Origin: DASPKW01 sp038244055
Lineage (GTDB): Bacteria; Planctomycetota; Phycisphaerae; Tepidisphaerales; Tepidisphaeraceae
Length of the DNA stretch: 9,414 nt
Direction of reading: 5' to 3'
Assembly: GCA_038244055.1 (NCBI GenBank)
Contig: JBBRTW010000271.1
Location: 1 to 9,414, forward strand
The translations under genes and the position numbers were made by a program. The notes below the pieces were generated by a model. It was not told the DNA's origin, searched no databases, and worked only from the letters and a program-made list of their open reading frames with translations. Positions 1 to 5,856 of the stretch are shown one piece after another; within the stretch, counting starts at the first letter, position 1, and each line of letters starts with the position of its first letter.

Positions 1-627
1 ATCCTCAAGGCCGGCGAAGCCCTGGCGGCGCTCGAAATCTGCGAGTCCCATCCGGCGCTGCAGGCGGTCATTACCTCGTCGCTTCTCCCGGGCGTCACCG
101 GACTGGAATTCGTCGAAATGCTCCGCGGCAGCGGATTCAAACGGCCGATCATCGTCCTCAGCGCTGATGGCCAGCCCGAAACCGAGCAGTCCGCACTGGC
201 GCGGGGCGCGACGGTCGTGCTGAACAAGCCGTACCTGTTTGGCGATCTCGTCGCCCGGCTCCGCGAGCACCTTCCGGCATGCGATCCGGAATCCGGCGAG
301 CAGGGGCTGATGAGCGAGCATTGGACGAACATTCCGATGCGCCCCCTGATCGCTTCATTTCTCGACCATCTGAAAAAGCAGGTTGGGCTGTTGGCGGCCC
401 TGCTCCACGAGTCGGAGAACCGGATCATTCTCGAAAAACTGTGCGTTGAGATGCGCGGTTCGGCGGGCGGGTATGGCTTCCCCTCGATCAGCGAAGCAGC
501 GCAAAACTTTTACGACCAGGTGCTCGGCGACGCGCCGATGGCCGCCCTCGAGGCGCAAGCCGCCGAGCTGACGCGCTTGTGCCAGGCGGCTTGCCAGGCC
601 GTGGACCGGCAAAATCAGAATCATTGA
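1..627 (+). CDS. Receiver domain plus Hpt-like domain protein, 5' end missing
   Basis: The frame is open from base 1 to the TGA at 625-627, so the true start lies upstream; the first internal ATG (118) falls inside the receiver fold and is not a credible start. Residues 1 to about 95 read as the C-terminal three quarters of a CheY-like receiver: the LLPGVTG turn, the VLSA strand with the conserved Ser, and NKPY with the conserved Lys. The phospho-acceptor Asp, normally four residues before that Pro, is Ser (codon 76-78). Residues from about 110 on look like an Hpt four-helix domain: MRGSAGGYGFPSIS matches the usual HxLKGSAGxYGFPxIS, but the phospho-His position is Val (codon 445-447). Both phospho-sites therefore appear lost. 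It is followed 28 bp later by an EAL-HDOD gene, which suggests an operon. The receiver call is strong; the Hpt call is moderate, resting on one motif and the helical character. Confidence 0.8.
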   Translation: MLKAGEALAALEICESHPALQAVITSSLLPGVTGLEFVEMLRGSGFKRPIIVLSADGQPETEQSALARGATVVLNKPYLFGDLVARLREHLPACDPESGEQGLMSEHWTNIPMRPLIASFLDHLKKQVGLLAALLHESENRIILEKLCVEMRGSAGGYGFPSISEAAQNFYDQVLGDAPMAALEAQAAELTRLCQAACQAVDRQNQNH

Positions 628-655
628 ACCCCTACGTGGAACAAAGGAAACGACC

Positions 656-1966
656 ATGACGGATACCACGATTGCAGCGCCGGCGGCGGCTACCGCCGCA
701 TCGAAGCCCGCCCCATCTGTTGCCGGCGGTGTTCGCCCGGGCAATGGCGCCTCCGTTTTCGTCGGCCGCCAGCCGATTTTTGACGCCCAGCGCAGCGTTG
801 TGGGTTATGAATTGCTCTTTCGCTCGGGCGCTCAAAACGCGGCCAATCACAAAGACGCCAACCAGGCCACGCTCCGAACAATCGACAGCACCCTTAACGT
901 CTTTGGCCTGCGCGAAATGGTCGGCAACAAGCTCGCCTTTGTGAACTTCACCCGCGACTTGGTTCTCAACCGGTCTTACGGCGTGCTGCCCAAGGACCAG
1001 ACAGTCATCGAGTTGCTGGAGGACATGCAGATCGACGAAGCCCTGATCGAGGCCTGCCGGCAGATAAAGGACGCCGGATACTTCCTGGCGCTGGATGATT
1101 TTGTCTTTGCGCCGGAGTACCAGCCGCTGCTGGAGATCGCCGATCTGGTGAAACTCGATGTCATGAAATCCGACGTGGCCACCTGCAGCGCGGTCATCGA
1201 CCGGCACCAGCGCCCCGGACTGAGCTTCGTGGCGGAAAAGGTCGAGACCTACGAGATGTTCGAGAAAATGAAGCGGATCGGCTGCCGCTACTTTCAGGGG
1301 TATTTCTTCTGCCGGCCGGAAGTGCTCAGCGCCAAACCCATCGATGGCGCCAAGCACCTGTACCTGAAGCTCATCAAGGACCTGGCCGCGACGCCGCTCG
1401 ATCTGGCACAAGTCGAGGCCACGATCAAGGCCGATGTGTCGCTGACCATGAAGCTGTTGCGGTATCTGAACTCCGCCGCGGTTGGCCTCTCGCAGCCCAT
1501 CAACTCCATCATGCAGGCGATGACCCTCCTGGGCGAGACGAAGCTCAAGCAATGGGGTTCGCTTGTGGCCGTGACCTGCCTCAGCCAGGACAAACCGATG
1601 GAACTCGCCCGCATCTGCCTGGCGCGGGCGCGCTTCTGCGAATTGCAGGCCGAGGCGCTCAAGTCCCACCGGAGCGAGCTCGACCTCTTCCTGCTGGGCC
1701 TGCTGTCGGCCCTGGAAGCGCTGGTCGACCGTCCCATGCCGGAAATTCTGAAGAACCTGGCGCTGGCACCGGAAATCAAGGTTGCTTTGATGGGCGGCAG
1801 CACGGCGCTGGGCAAACTGCTGCTGATCGTGACCGCCTGCGAACGGGGCGATTTCAAGCATGCCGCCCTGGCCGCCCGCATCCTCGGTCTGCCCGAAAGC
1901 CATATCTCCGAGAGCTACAAACAGGCGATGCGTTGGGCCGACGGCGTGATGGAAACCGCAGCTTGA
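656..1966 (+). CDS. EAL-HDOD domain signalling protein (YuxH/CdgJ type)
   Basis: The 436-residue protein has a disordered Ala/Pro-rich start (1-32), an EAL-type domain (about 33-225) and an HDOD domain (about 228-430), the architecture of YuxH/CdgJ proteins, cytoplasmic regulators of motility or c-di-GMP behaviour. EAL landmarks are E52 in YELLFR, N97 in FVNF, E119 in VIELLED, D147-D148 in ALDDF, K166 in VKLDV, E194 in AEKVET and QGY at 214-216. The loop after DDF reads VFAPEY instead of the DFGTGYSS-type sequence needed for efficient hydrolysis, so phosphodiesterase activity is doubtful. The HDOD part is recognised by KLLRYLNSA and FLLGLLSALEALVDRPM; HDOD domains lack the catalytic HD pair and usually bind partners. 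The ATG at 656 is preceded by AAGGAAA at 644-650. The degenerate receiver-Hpt gene 28 bp upstream is the likely partner; that link is inferred from spacing. Confidence 0.9.
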   Translation: MTDTTIAAPAAATAASKPAPSVAGGVRPGNGASVFVGRQPIFDAQRSVVGYELLFRSGAQNAANHKDANQATLRTIDSTLNVFGLREMVGNKLAFVNFTRDLVLNRSYGVLPKDQTVIELLEDMQIDEALIEACRQIKDAGYFLALDDFVFAPEYQPLLEIADLVKLDVMKSDVATCSAVIDRHQRPGLSFVAEKVETYEMFEKMKRIGCRYFQGYFFCRPEVLSAKPIDGAKHLYLKLIKDLAATPLDLAQVEATIKADVSLTMKLLRYLNSAAVGLSQPINSIMQAMTLLGETKLKQWGSLVAVTCLSQDKPMELARICLARARFCELQAEALKSHRSELDLFLLGLLSALEALVDRPMPEILKNLALAPEIKVALMGGSTALGKLLLIVTACERGDFKHAALAARILGLPESHISESYKQAMRWADGVMETAA

Positions 1967-2021
1967 TCGAATCGAACTTCAATTCGGACACCCCGACAAT
2001 CGCACGCGCCCTCTCCCCGCT

Positions 2022-2903
2022 TTAAGTTTTTCGATTTTCGTTTTCAATCATAGCGAACGCCTCCCGGGCCAACCTCCCCGCCAAGTCTCCGCGGGCAACA
2101 AACTCCTCGCCGTTCTCCGAGATCAAATACGCGCCCGCCCCCTCCCCTTCGACCATCTCCAAAGTATTGGCCACCAGATAATCCGCCCCACTGGCGAGTC
2201 GGCTGGCCCGGCCAATCTCGAGCAGGCGATTCTTTTCGATCCCCACTTCGAGTTTGAATTTGAAAAGGAGCCCGGCGTACTTCCACTGGTTGCGGAACAG
2301 ATCGACCAGTTTCTCGGTCTGCTCGCCCAGGACGGCGATGAGGGAATGATTCGACTTCACCTTGCCGGCCTGCACATTCTTCATCACCCAATGCTCCAAC
2401 CCCTCCCCTTCCTTGCCTGTGTCGCGCGAAATCACTTCGTACGTCGCCACTGGCCGGTAATCGGCGACAGCGGCGGTCATGAAGATGGCATCGTATTTCT
2501 GGCGGGCCATCAGGGCGGACAATGCGCCGCGCAGTTCGGCGTGCGATTTGAAAGGAGAGGCGTGGATGGGATGAGGTAGGCCGGCGTCGGCGGGATTGGC
2601 GACTCCATTTGTATCGGCGGGGTTGCATGCGCCAGTTCTATTTGCTGGGTTGCCTTCTCCACATTTTTCTGCTGCGTTACCAACTCCACTGGCAAGGGTA
2701 CTTGCCAGTGCCACCCCCCTTACATGGGCTGCATTGCTGGTCAGCAAATCGACGTCACCCTTCTCGGCCAGGGCTTTGGCGATCGCGTAGCCCGTGTTGC
2801 CCGTGAAAATATTCCCCCAGTCGCGCACGCGATCGATCATCTCGCGGGTGTTCCCGGCCGTCACCAGAAATCGCGGGGTCTTTTGCATCATCGAATCCGC
2901 CAT
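2022..2903 (-). CDS. coaB: Stand-alone phosphopantothenate-cysteine ligase (CoaB-like) with a repeat-filled loop
   Basis: This 293-residue protein matches the DFP/CoaB fold, which joins 4'-phosphopantothenate to cysteine in coenzyme A synthesis. Landmarks are VTAGNTREMIDRVR (14-27), the acyl-nucleotide Asn (N31 in WGNIFTGNTG), AAVADYRP (144-151), KVKS (181-184), LFKFKLE (213-219) and LVANTLE (243-249). There is no flavin-binding CoaC decarboxylase domain, so it is not the usual CoaBC fusion. KVKS...W...FKLE...VAN is closer to monofunctional or eukaryote-type ligases than to the KIKK/GFAAET of E. coli CoaBC. Residues 68-112 are low complexity and consist of 9-residue repeats (AAEKCGEGN, PANRTGACN, PADTNGVAN), placed in a loop before the catalytic strand. 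The start is uncertain: ATG 2903 was chosen, but TTG 2906 and ATGs at 2891 and 2888 are possible and none has a strong ribosome site. A DUF1294 gene lies upstream on the same strand. Confidence 0.82.
   Translation of the reverse strand: MADSMMQKTPRFLVTAGNTREMIDRVRDWGNIFTGNTGYAIAKALAEKGDVDLLTSNAAHVRGVALASTLASGVGNAAEKCGEGNPANRTGACNPADTNGVANPADAGLPHPIHASPFKSHAELRGALSALMARQKYDAIFMTAAVADYRPVATYEVISRDTGKEGEGLEHWVMKNVQAGKVKSNHSLIAVLGEQTEKLVDLFRNQWKYAGLLFKFKLEVGIEKNRLLEIGRASRLASGADYLVANTLEMVEGEGAGAYLISENGEEFVARGDLAGRLAREAFAMIENENRKT
2587..2721. repeat. Diverged 27-nt tandem repeat inside the CoaB-like gene
   Basis: Five successive 27-nt blocks begin at 2587, 2614, 2641, 2668 and 2695. The first four share a core near TCGGCGGGNTTGC followed by CTCCA or GCCA; the fifth is much weaker. 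Because 27 is a multiple of three, the array keeps the frame and yields 9-residue units ending in N on the minus strand. Units differ at roughly a third to a half of positions, so the array is old, or copy fidelity was low. Confidence 0.7.
2687..2710. repeat. Palindromic element within the CoaB-like coding sequence
   Basis: CACTGGCAAG and CTTGCCAGTG form a perfect 10-bp stem around a GGTA loop. It encodes residues 65-72 (ALASTLAS) of the CoaB-like protein without breaking the frame. The outer nine bases of each arm are identical to those of the intergenic palindrome at 4661-4688, so this is a second copy of one family, not a chance hairpin. Confidence 0.8.
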
Positions 2904-2917
2904 CAAAACATCGCTCG

Positions 2918-2979
2918 GGGTCAGGAGCCGGCCACCAGAAACGCCGCCGCGCCGACGGCCGATCCCAGGCTCCTGACCC
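2918..2979. repeat. Inverted repeat with 12-bp arms between the DUF1294 and CoaB-like genes
   Basis: GGGTCAGGAGCC at 2918-2929 is matched perfectly by GGCTCCTGACCC at 2968-2979, with a 38-nt GC-rich spacer containing further short self-complementary GGCC pieces. It lies after the stop of the DUF1294 gene and just before the CoaB-like start, both read leftward. No T-run follows either arm, so a classic intrinsic terminator is unlikely. It may be a REP/MITE-like element or a leader hairpin. Confidence 0.65.
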
Positions 2980-3047
2980 TTACTCTTGGATCAGGAAAGG
3001 CGTCCAGTCCGGCAAACCAATCAACCATCGTAACCCATCTTTGCCCC

Positions 3048-3329
3048 CTACGCCCACTTCCACACCGCCACCCACGCCGCCGCATGCACCGCCACAATTC
3101 CCCAGAAGACCACCATATACCGCGTCTTCCTCCGCTTATGCCTGAAAACCGCCTGCCCCGCCAATCCGCCCGGCCAGCCGCAAAAAAACTCCATCCAGTG
3201 CAACCTGGCCTCCGGCGTGCGCCATCCGCCGTTGGCCGCCCGGCGCTTGTCCCAGCCATAGGCGATGAAGGTGATCAGGCTGGCCAGGGCGTAGCAGATG
3301 GCGGTGATTTTCCAGAGGGTGGGTGTCAT
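3048..3329 (-). CDS. DUF1294 family small membrane protein
   Basis: This 93-residue protein begins MTPTLWKITAICYALASLITFIAYGWDKRRA and carries the DUF1294 hallmarks: YGWDKRRA, WRTPEARLHWMEFFCGWPGG, the basic FRHKRRKTRY, and a C-terminal hydrophobic segment (MVVFWGIVAVHAAAWVAVW). Two clear membrane segments are expected at about residues 8-24 and 73-91, with a weaker central hydrophobic stretch. The family is found in many bacteria with no established function. The ATG at 3329 was chosen because the family similarity starts there; the frame stays open to an ATG at 3392, but the extra 21 residues are polar and unlike the family. An AAGGA lies about 14 nt upstream of 3329, a rather long spacing. 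It is followed on the same strand by the CoaB-like gene after 144 bp. Confidence 0.85.
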   Translation of the reverse strand: MTPTLWKITAICYALASLITFIAYGWDKRRAANGGWRTPEARLHWMEFFCGWPGGLAGQAVFRHKRRKTRYMVVFWGIVAVHAAAWVAVWKWA

Positions 3330-3399
3330 CGGATGATCGCGATTCCTTTCGCAGTTCGCAGGTGGGATTTCAACGCAACGCTTCTCTTCCATCGGCTCA

Positions 3400-3439
3400 A
3401 TTGCGGTTTTTCAATCCGCAATCCGCAATCCAAAATCCG
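3400..3439. repeat. CAATCCG heptamer repeats with a small hairpin
   Basis: Four consecutive 7-nt units (CAATCCG, CAATCCG, CAATCCA, AAATCCG) occupy 3412-3439. Just before them, ATTGCGG at 3400-3406 is the exact complement of CCGCAAT at 3416-3422, giving a 7-bp hairpin. The array sits in the divergent gap between the DUF1294 gene (-) and the aldolase gene (+), about 70 bp upstream of the aldolase start. Confidence 0.65.
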
Positions 3440-3511
3440 CGATGGCCTGGCTTTCCGCTTGCAGCCAACCGACGCCGCCCTTAGATTCCCGTCCCAACAT
3501 ACGAGGAACTA

Positions 3512-4480
3512 ATGAAAGCACCCTGGGTCACTTACCGGCCGGAAATTCGCGTACTCGATTGCACCATCCGCGATGGCGGGCTGTGCAACGATCACAAGTT
3601 CGGCGATGAACTGGTCAAGGCCGTCTACCTGACCTGCGTCGAATCGGGCGTCGACTACATGGAGATCGGCTACCGCGCCTCGCGCAGCCTCTTCAAGGCC
3701 GGCAAGGATGGGGATTGGCGGTTTTGCGAAGAGGATGCGGTGCGCCGGATCGTCGGTGAGAACAGCACCTCCCTCAAGCTCGCCGTGATGGCTGATGCGG
3801 GCAAATGCGACTGGCGCAACGACATCCAGTCCAGGGAAAAGAGCGTGATCGATCTCGTGCGCGTAGCCTTCTACGTTCATCAGGTCCCTGAGGCAATCGA
3901 CATGATCAAGCATGCCAAGGAGCAGGGGTACGAGGTCTCGGCGAATCTGATGGCCGTCTCCACGGTTCAGGAGGCCGAGCTCGATCAGGCGCTGGATGCG
4001 CTGGCGCAATCACCGGCCGACATGGTCTGCGTCGTCGACTCCAACGGCGCGCTCTACGCCGAGCAGGTCGAGATCCTGGTGAAGAAGTATCTGGCCGCCG
4101 TGAAACAGTCGGGCAAGGAGGTGGGCGTCCACATGCACAACAACATTCAGCTCGCCTTCGCCAACACCATCGAAGGGATCATCCACGGCGCCAACCGCAT
4201 CGATGCGACGATGTCGGGGCTGGGCCGTGGGGCGGGCAACTGCCCGATGGAACTGCTCCTGGGTTTCCTGCGCAATCCCAAGTTCAAAATCCGCCCGGTG
4301 CTCAAGCTTTTGCAGGAGCATTTTGTCCCCCTCCGCCAGCAGATGGAATGGGGACCTTCGGTCCCCTACAACATCACCGGCCAGCTCAACCAGCACCCTC
4401 GCGGCGCTATCGCCGCCCGCGCCGGCGCGGACAAGGACAATTACACCGATTTCTACGACAAGTGCGTCGCGGACGTCTGA
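3512..4480 (+). CDS. HMGL-like (DRE-TIM) aldolase-domain protein
   Basis: The 322-residue protein is a TIM-barrel lyase of the group containing 4-hydroxy-2-oxovalerate aldolase, HMG-CoA lyase and isopropylmalate synthase. The N-terminal signature is LDCTIRDGG (15-23) with R20 and D21, where the family places the catalytic Arg and the metal-binding Asp. The second metal site is VHMHNN, with H207 and H209. SGLGRGAGNCPMELLL (about 236-251) is the usual phosphate/acyl-binding stretch. It lacks the C-terminal DmpG communication domain and the LeuA regulatory domain, so it is the catalytic barrel plus about 50 extra residues. GAGGAA at 3503-3508 precedes the ATG closely. No dehydrogenase, synthase or CoA-ligase partner is nearby, so the substrate cannot be inferred; annotating it as hydroxy-oxovalerate aldolase would be over-specific. 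Confidence 0.85.
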   Translation: MKAPWVTYRPEIRVLDCTIRDGGLCNDHKFGDELVKAVYLTCVESGVDYMEIGYRASRSLFKAGKDGDWRFCEEDAVRRIVGENSTSLKLAVMADAGKCDWRNDIQSREKSVIDLVRVAFYVHQVPEAIDMIKHAKEQGYEVSANLMAVSTVQEAELDQALDALAQSPADMVCVVDSNGALYAEQVEILVKKYLAAVKQSGKEVGVHMHNNIQLAFANTIEGIIHGANRIDATMSGLGRGAGNCPMELLLGFLRNPKFKIRPVLKLLQEHFVPLRQQMEWGPSVPYNITGQLNQHPRGAIAARAGADKDNYTDFYDKCVADV

Positions 4481-4488
4481 CCCTGTAG

Positions 4489-4508
4489 CTCGACATTCCG
4501 ATGTCGAG
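4489..4508. repeat. CTCGACAT hairpin just after the aldolase gene
   Basis: CTCGACAT at 4489-4496 and ATGTCGAG at 4501-4508 form a perfect 8-bp stem with a TCCG loop, starting 9 bp after the aldolase stop codon. Its position suits a terminator, but no T-run follows. Bases 4489-4503 recur as their exact reverse complement at 5901-5915, which argues for a dispersed repeat that may also stop or stabilise the transcript. Confidence 0.7.
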
Positions 4509-4660
4509 TCTTCGCGCTGCGCCGCTGCGCATTTCGATGCACCCGCCCGCGCCGATGCAACATTATGGCGCAGCACCGGTAACTTTGTTGAGCGTTTGAG
4601 CATGCCCGCAAGAGTCTGGGTGGCCCGGAAAATCCGGATGCCACGCCATTCTCCGGGTAG

Positions 4661-4688
4661 CACTGGCAATGGTACTCCATTGCCAGTG
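4661..4688. repeat. Perfect 12-bp-stem palindrome upstream of the coiled-coil gene
   Basis: CACTGGCAATGG at 4661-4672 pairs perfectly with CCATTGCCAGTG at 4677-4688 around a TACT loop. It ends 25 bp before the ribosome site of the next gene, so if transcribed it would form a strong leader hairpin. The outer nine bases of each arm match the palindrome inside the CoaB-like gene (2687-2710). The rest of the 4481-4727 gap holds only the CTCGACAT hairpin and unrecognised sequence. Confidence 0.8.
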
Positions 4689-4713
4689 GCGAGCGCCTAC
4701 AAACGCCCATTTC

Positions 4714-4720
4714 AAAGGAG
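4714..4720 (+). promoter_or_regulatory. Ribosome binding site that sets the coiled-coil gene start
   Basis: AAAGGAG lies 7 nt before the ATG at 4728. The reading frame is open much further upstream, back into the aldolase gene, and this site together with the signal peptide that starts at 4728 fixes the real start. Confidence 0.8.
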
Positions 4721-4727
4721 CCCAACC

Positions 4728-5693
4728 ATGCCGCGCCTCTCAACCGGCCTCGTCGCCCTGATCCTCCTGACAAGCCTGACGCTCGCCCGCGCCGCCGACC
4801 CCGCGCCGGCGGCCCCCGCGGCCGCACCACCCGCCGCCGCAGTGCCCGACCCGCAGATCAAAGCGCTCAAGAAAGAATTCTCCGAGCTCACCCGCCAGCG
4901 CGATGAGCTTCGCCGCACGATCGAGATGAGCGAAGCCGTCGCCACGCTCCGCAAGGTGCGCGATGAAACGGCCAAAGAATACGCCGATGTGGAAAAGGCC
5001 GATGCGGGCGCGCTCGCGGCGCGAAAGGCGCAGAAAGAGGCGCTGGCCAATTACGACAGTGTTCTGGCCGCCAAACTTGCCGCAAGCAGCGCCCCGCTCA
5101 TCAAGCAGCAGGGCGATCTCGAAGAGCAGCGCCAGGCCCTTCTTCTTCAGGATGCGATCATCGATCTGAAGATCAAGAGCACGCATTCGCCCATCCAGCG
5201 GGCCCTCGACAAGGACGCCGACCTGACCGCCCTCTACACCGCCTATCACGCGGTCGATCCGAAAGACAAACCCGCGCGCGATGCCGCCAAGCAGAAGTAC
5301 GATGAGGCCCGCACCGCGAAACTGGCCGGCATTCCCGAGGCCAAGGCGCTGGAAGCCGAGCGCGCCAAGATCGATGCCGCGCTGGCCGACCTCGACAAGC
5401 AGGGCAAGGAAATCGCCGCCAAAATCCGCGCCGCCAAAGATGACCTCCGTAAGGGCGCGGATGCCGACATCAAGGCCGCCAGCGCCAAAATCGCCGCCGC
5501 CCAGAAGGCCTCGGATGACGCCCGCGATGGCGAAAAACTCAAGACCGCCCGCGCCGCCATGCAGGTGGCCGCCAAGACGCTCCGCGACAAGGTCAACGAG
5601 CTGCTGGCGGCCGATCCCAAGGGAAAAACGCTCGCGACCGACATCGACGCCAAAAGCGCGCAGATCACGGAGTTGCAGAAGAAGGCGAAGTAG
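4728..5693 (+). CDS. Exported coiled-coil protein, function unknown
   Basis: The 321-residue protein has a signal peptide (MPRLSTGLVALILLTSLTLA, cleavage probably after ARA at residue 22) and a Pro/Ala-rich spacer (about 23-40). The rest is almost uninterrupted helix rich in Ala, Lys, Glu, Asp and Gln with heptad character, for example IKALKKEFSELTRQRDELRR and ALEAERAKIDAALADLDKQG. There is no Cys, no Trp and one Phe, typical of an extended periplasmic coiled coil. A break near YTAYHAVDPKDKPARD (about 168-184) may be a hinge. No enzymatic motif was seen. Proteins of this composition may be structural, or adaptor-like as in OmpH/Skp or TolA, but no family assignment is justified. The upstream region carries a palindrome and the downstream region a hairpin repeat, and no same-strand gene is close, so it is probably monocistronic. 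Confidence 0.82.
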   Translation: MPRLSTGLVALILLTSLTLARAADPAPAAPAAAPPAAAVPDPQIKALKKEFSELTRQRDELRRTIEMSEAVATLRKVRDETAKEYADVEKADAGALAARKAQKEALANYDSVLAAKLAASSAPLIKQQGDLEEQRQALLLQDAIIDLKIKSTHSPIQRALDKDADLTALYTAYHAVDPKDKPARDAAKQKYDEARTAKLAGIPEAKALEAERAKIDAALADLDKQGKEIAAKIRAAKDDLRKGADADIKAASAKIAAAQKASDDARDGEKLKTARAAMQVAAKTLRDKVNELLAADPKGKTLATDIDAKSAQITELQKKAK

Positions 5694-5732
5694 ATTCTCT
5701 CCAAAGTCGCAACTCGCGTATTCAAATTGCGT

Positions 5733-5856
5733 GTCATTCTGAGGGAGCTTCAGGCGACCGAAGAATCCTGGCTGTACGAATTGGACCGTTCGCAAGGCGT
5801 AATGGCCGCGACGGATCGGCTGGATTCTTCGGTCGTCTATACTCCCTCAGAATGAC
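5733..5856. repeat. Hairpin repeat element, copy A
   Basis: The left arm, 5733-5768, opens GTCATTCTGAGGGAG and continues with GCGACCGAAGAATCC. It is answered by a right arm, 5822-5856, reading GGATTCTTCGGTCGT then CTCCCTCAGAATGAC. The outer 15 bases pair perfectly and the inner 15 pair with one mismatch, enclosing about 53 nt. A second copy with a nearly identical left arm lies at 7056-7181. No open frame in it looks coding. It starts 39 bp after the coiled-coil stop codon and could also act in transcript termination or stability. Confidence 0.88.

Noticed and set aside
118..627. ATG 118 as the start of the first gene
   Set aside because: The receiver fold clearly continues upstream to base 1 in the same frame, so the gene is truncated by the window edge.
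632..1903. Long open frame (423 codons) on the minus strand across the EAL-HDOD gene
   Set aside because: It is the antisense shadow of a well-recognised gene in GC-rich DNA; its translation is His/Gln/Arg-rich without domain motifs.
1967..2021. Intrinsic terminator in the convergent gap after the EAL-HDOD gene
   Set aside because: Only a 4-bp CGAA/TTCG stem was found, and the T-run at 2021-2030 is not preceded by a strong hairpin.
2724..3512. 262-codon plus-strand open frame across the CoaB-like start and DUF1294 gene
   Set aside because: Its translation is rich in Pro, Arg and His with no motif, it overlaps two recognised minus-strand genes, and it reads through repeats.
4203..4727. Upstream extension of the coiled-coil frame into the aldolase gene
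   Set aside because: The AAAGGAG site and the signal peptide place the start at 4728; the extension overlaps aldolase codons in another frame and has Ser/Arg-rich shadow composition.
4740..5795. 351-codon minus-strand frame opposite the coiled-coil gene
   Set aside because: Gly/Leu/Arg-rich antisense shadow with no family similarity; the plus-strand gene has a ribosome site and a signal peptide.
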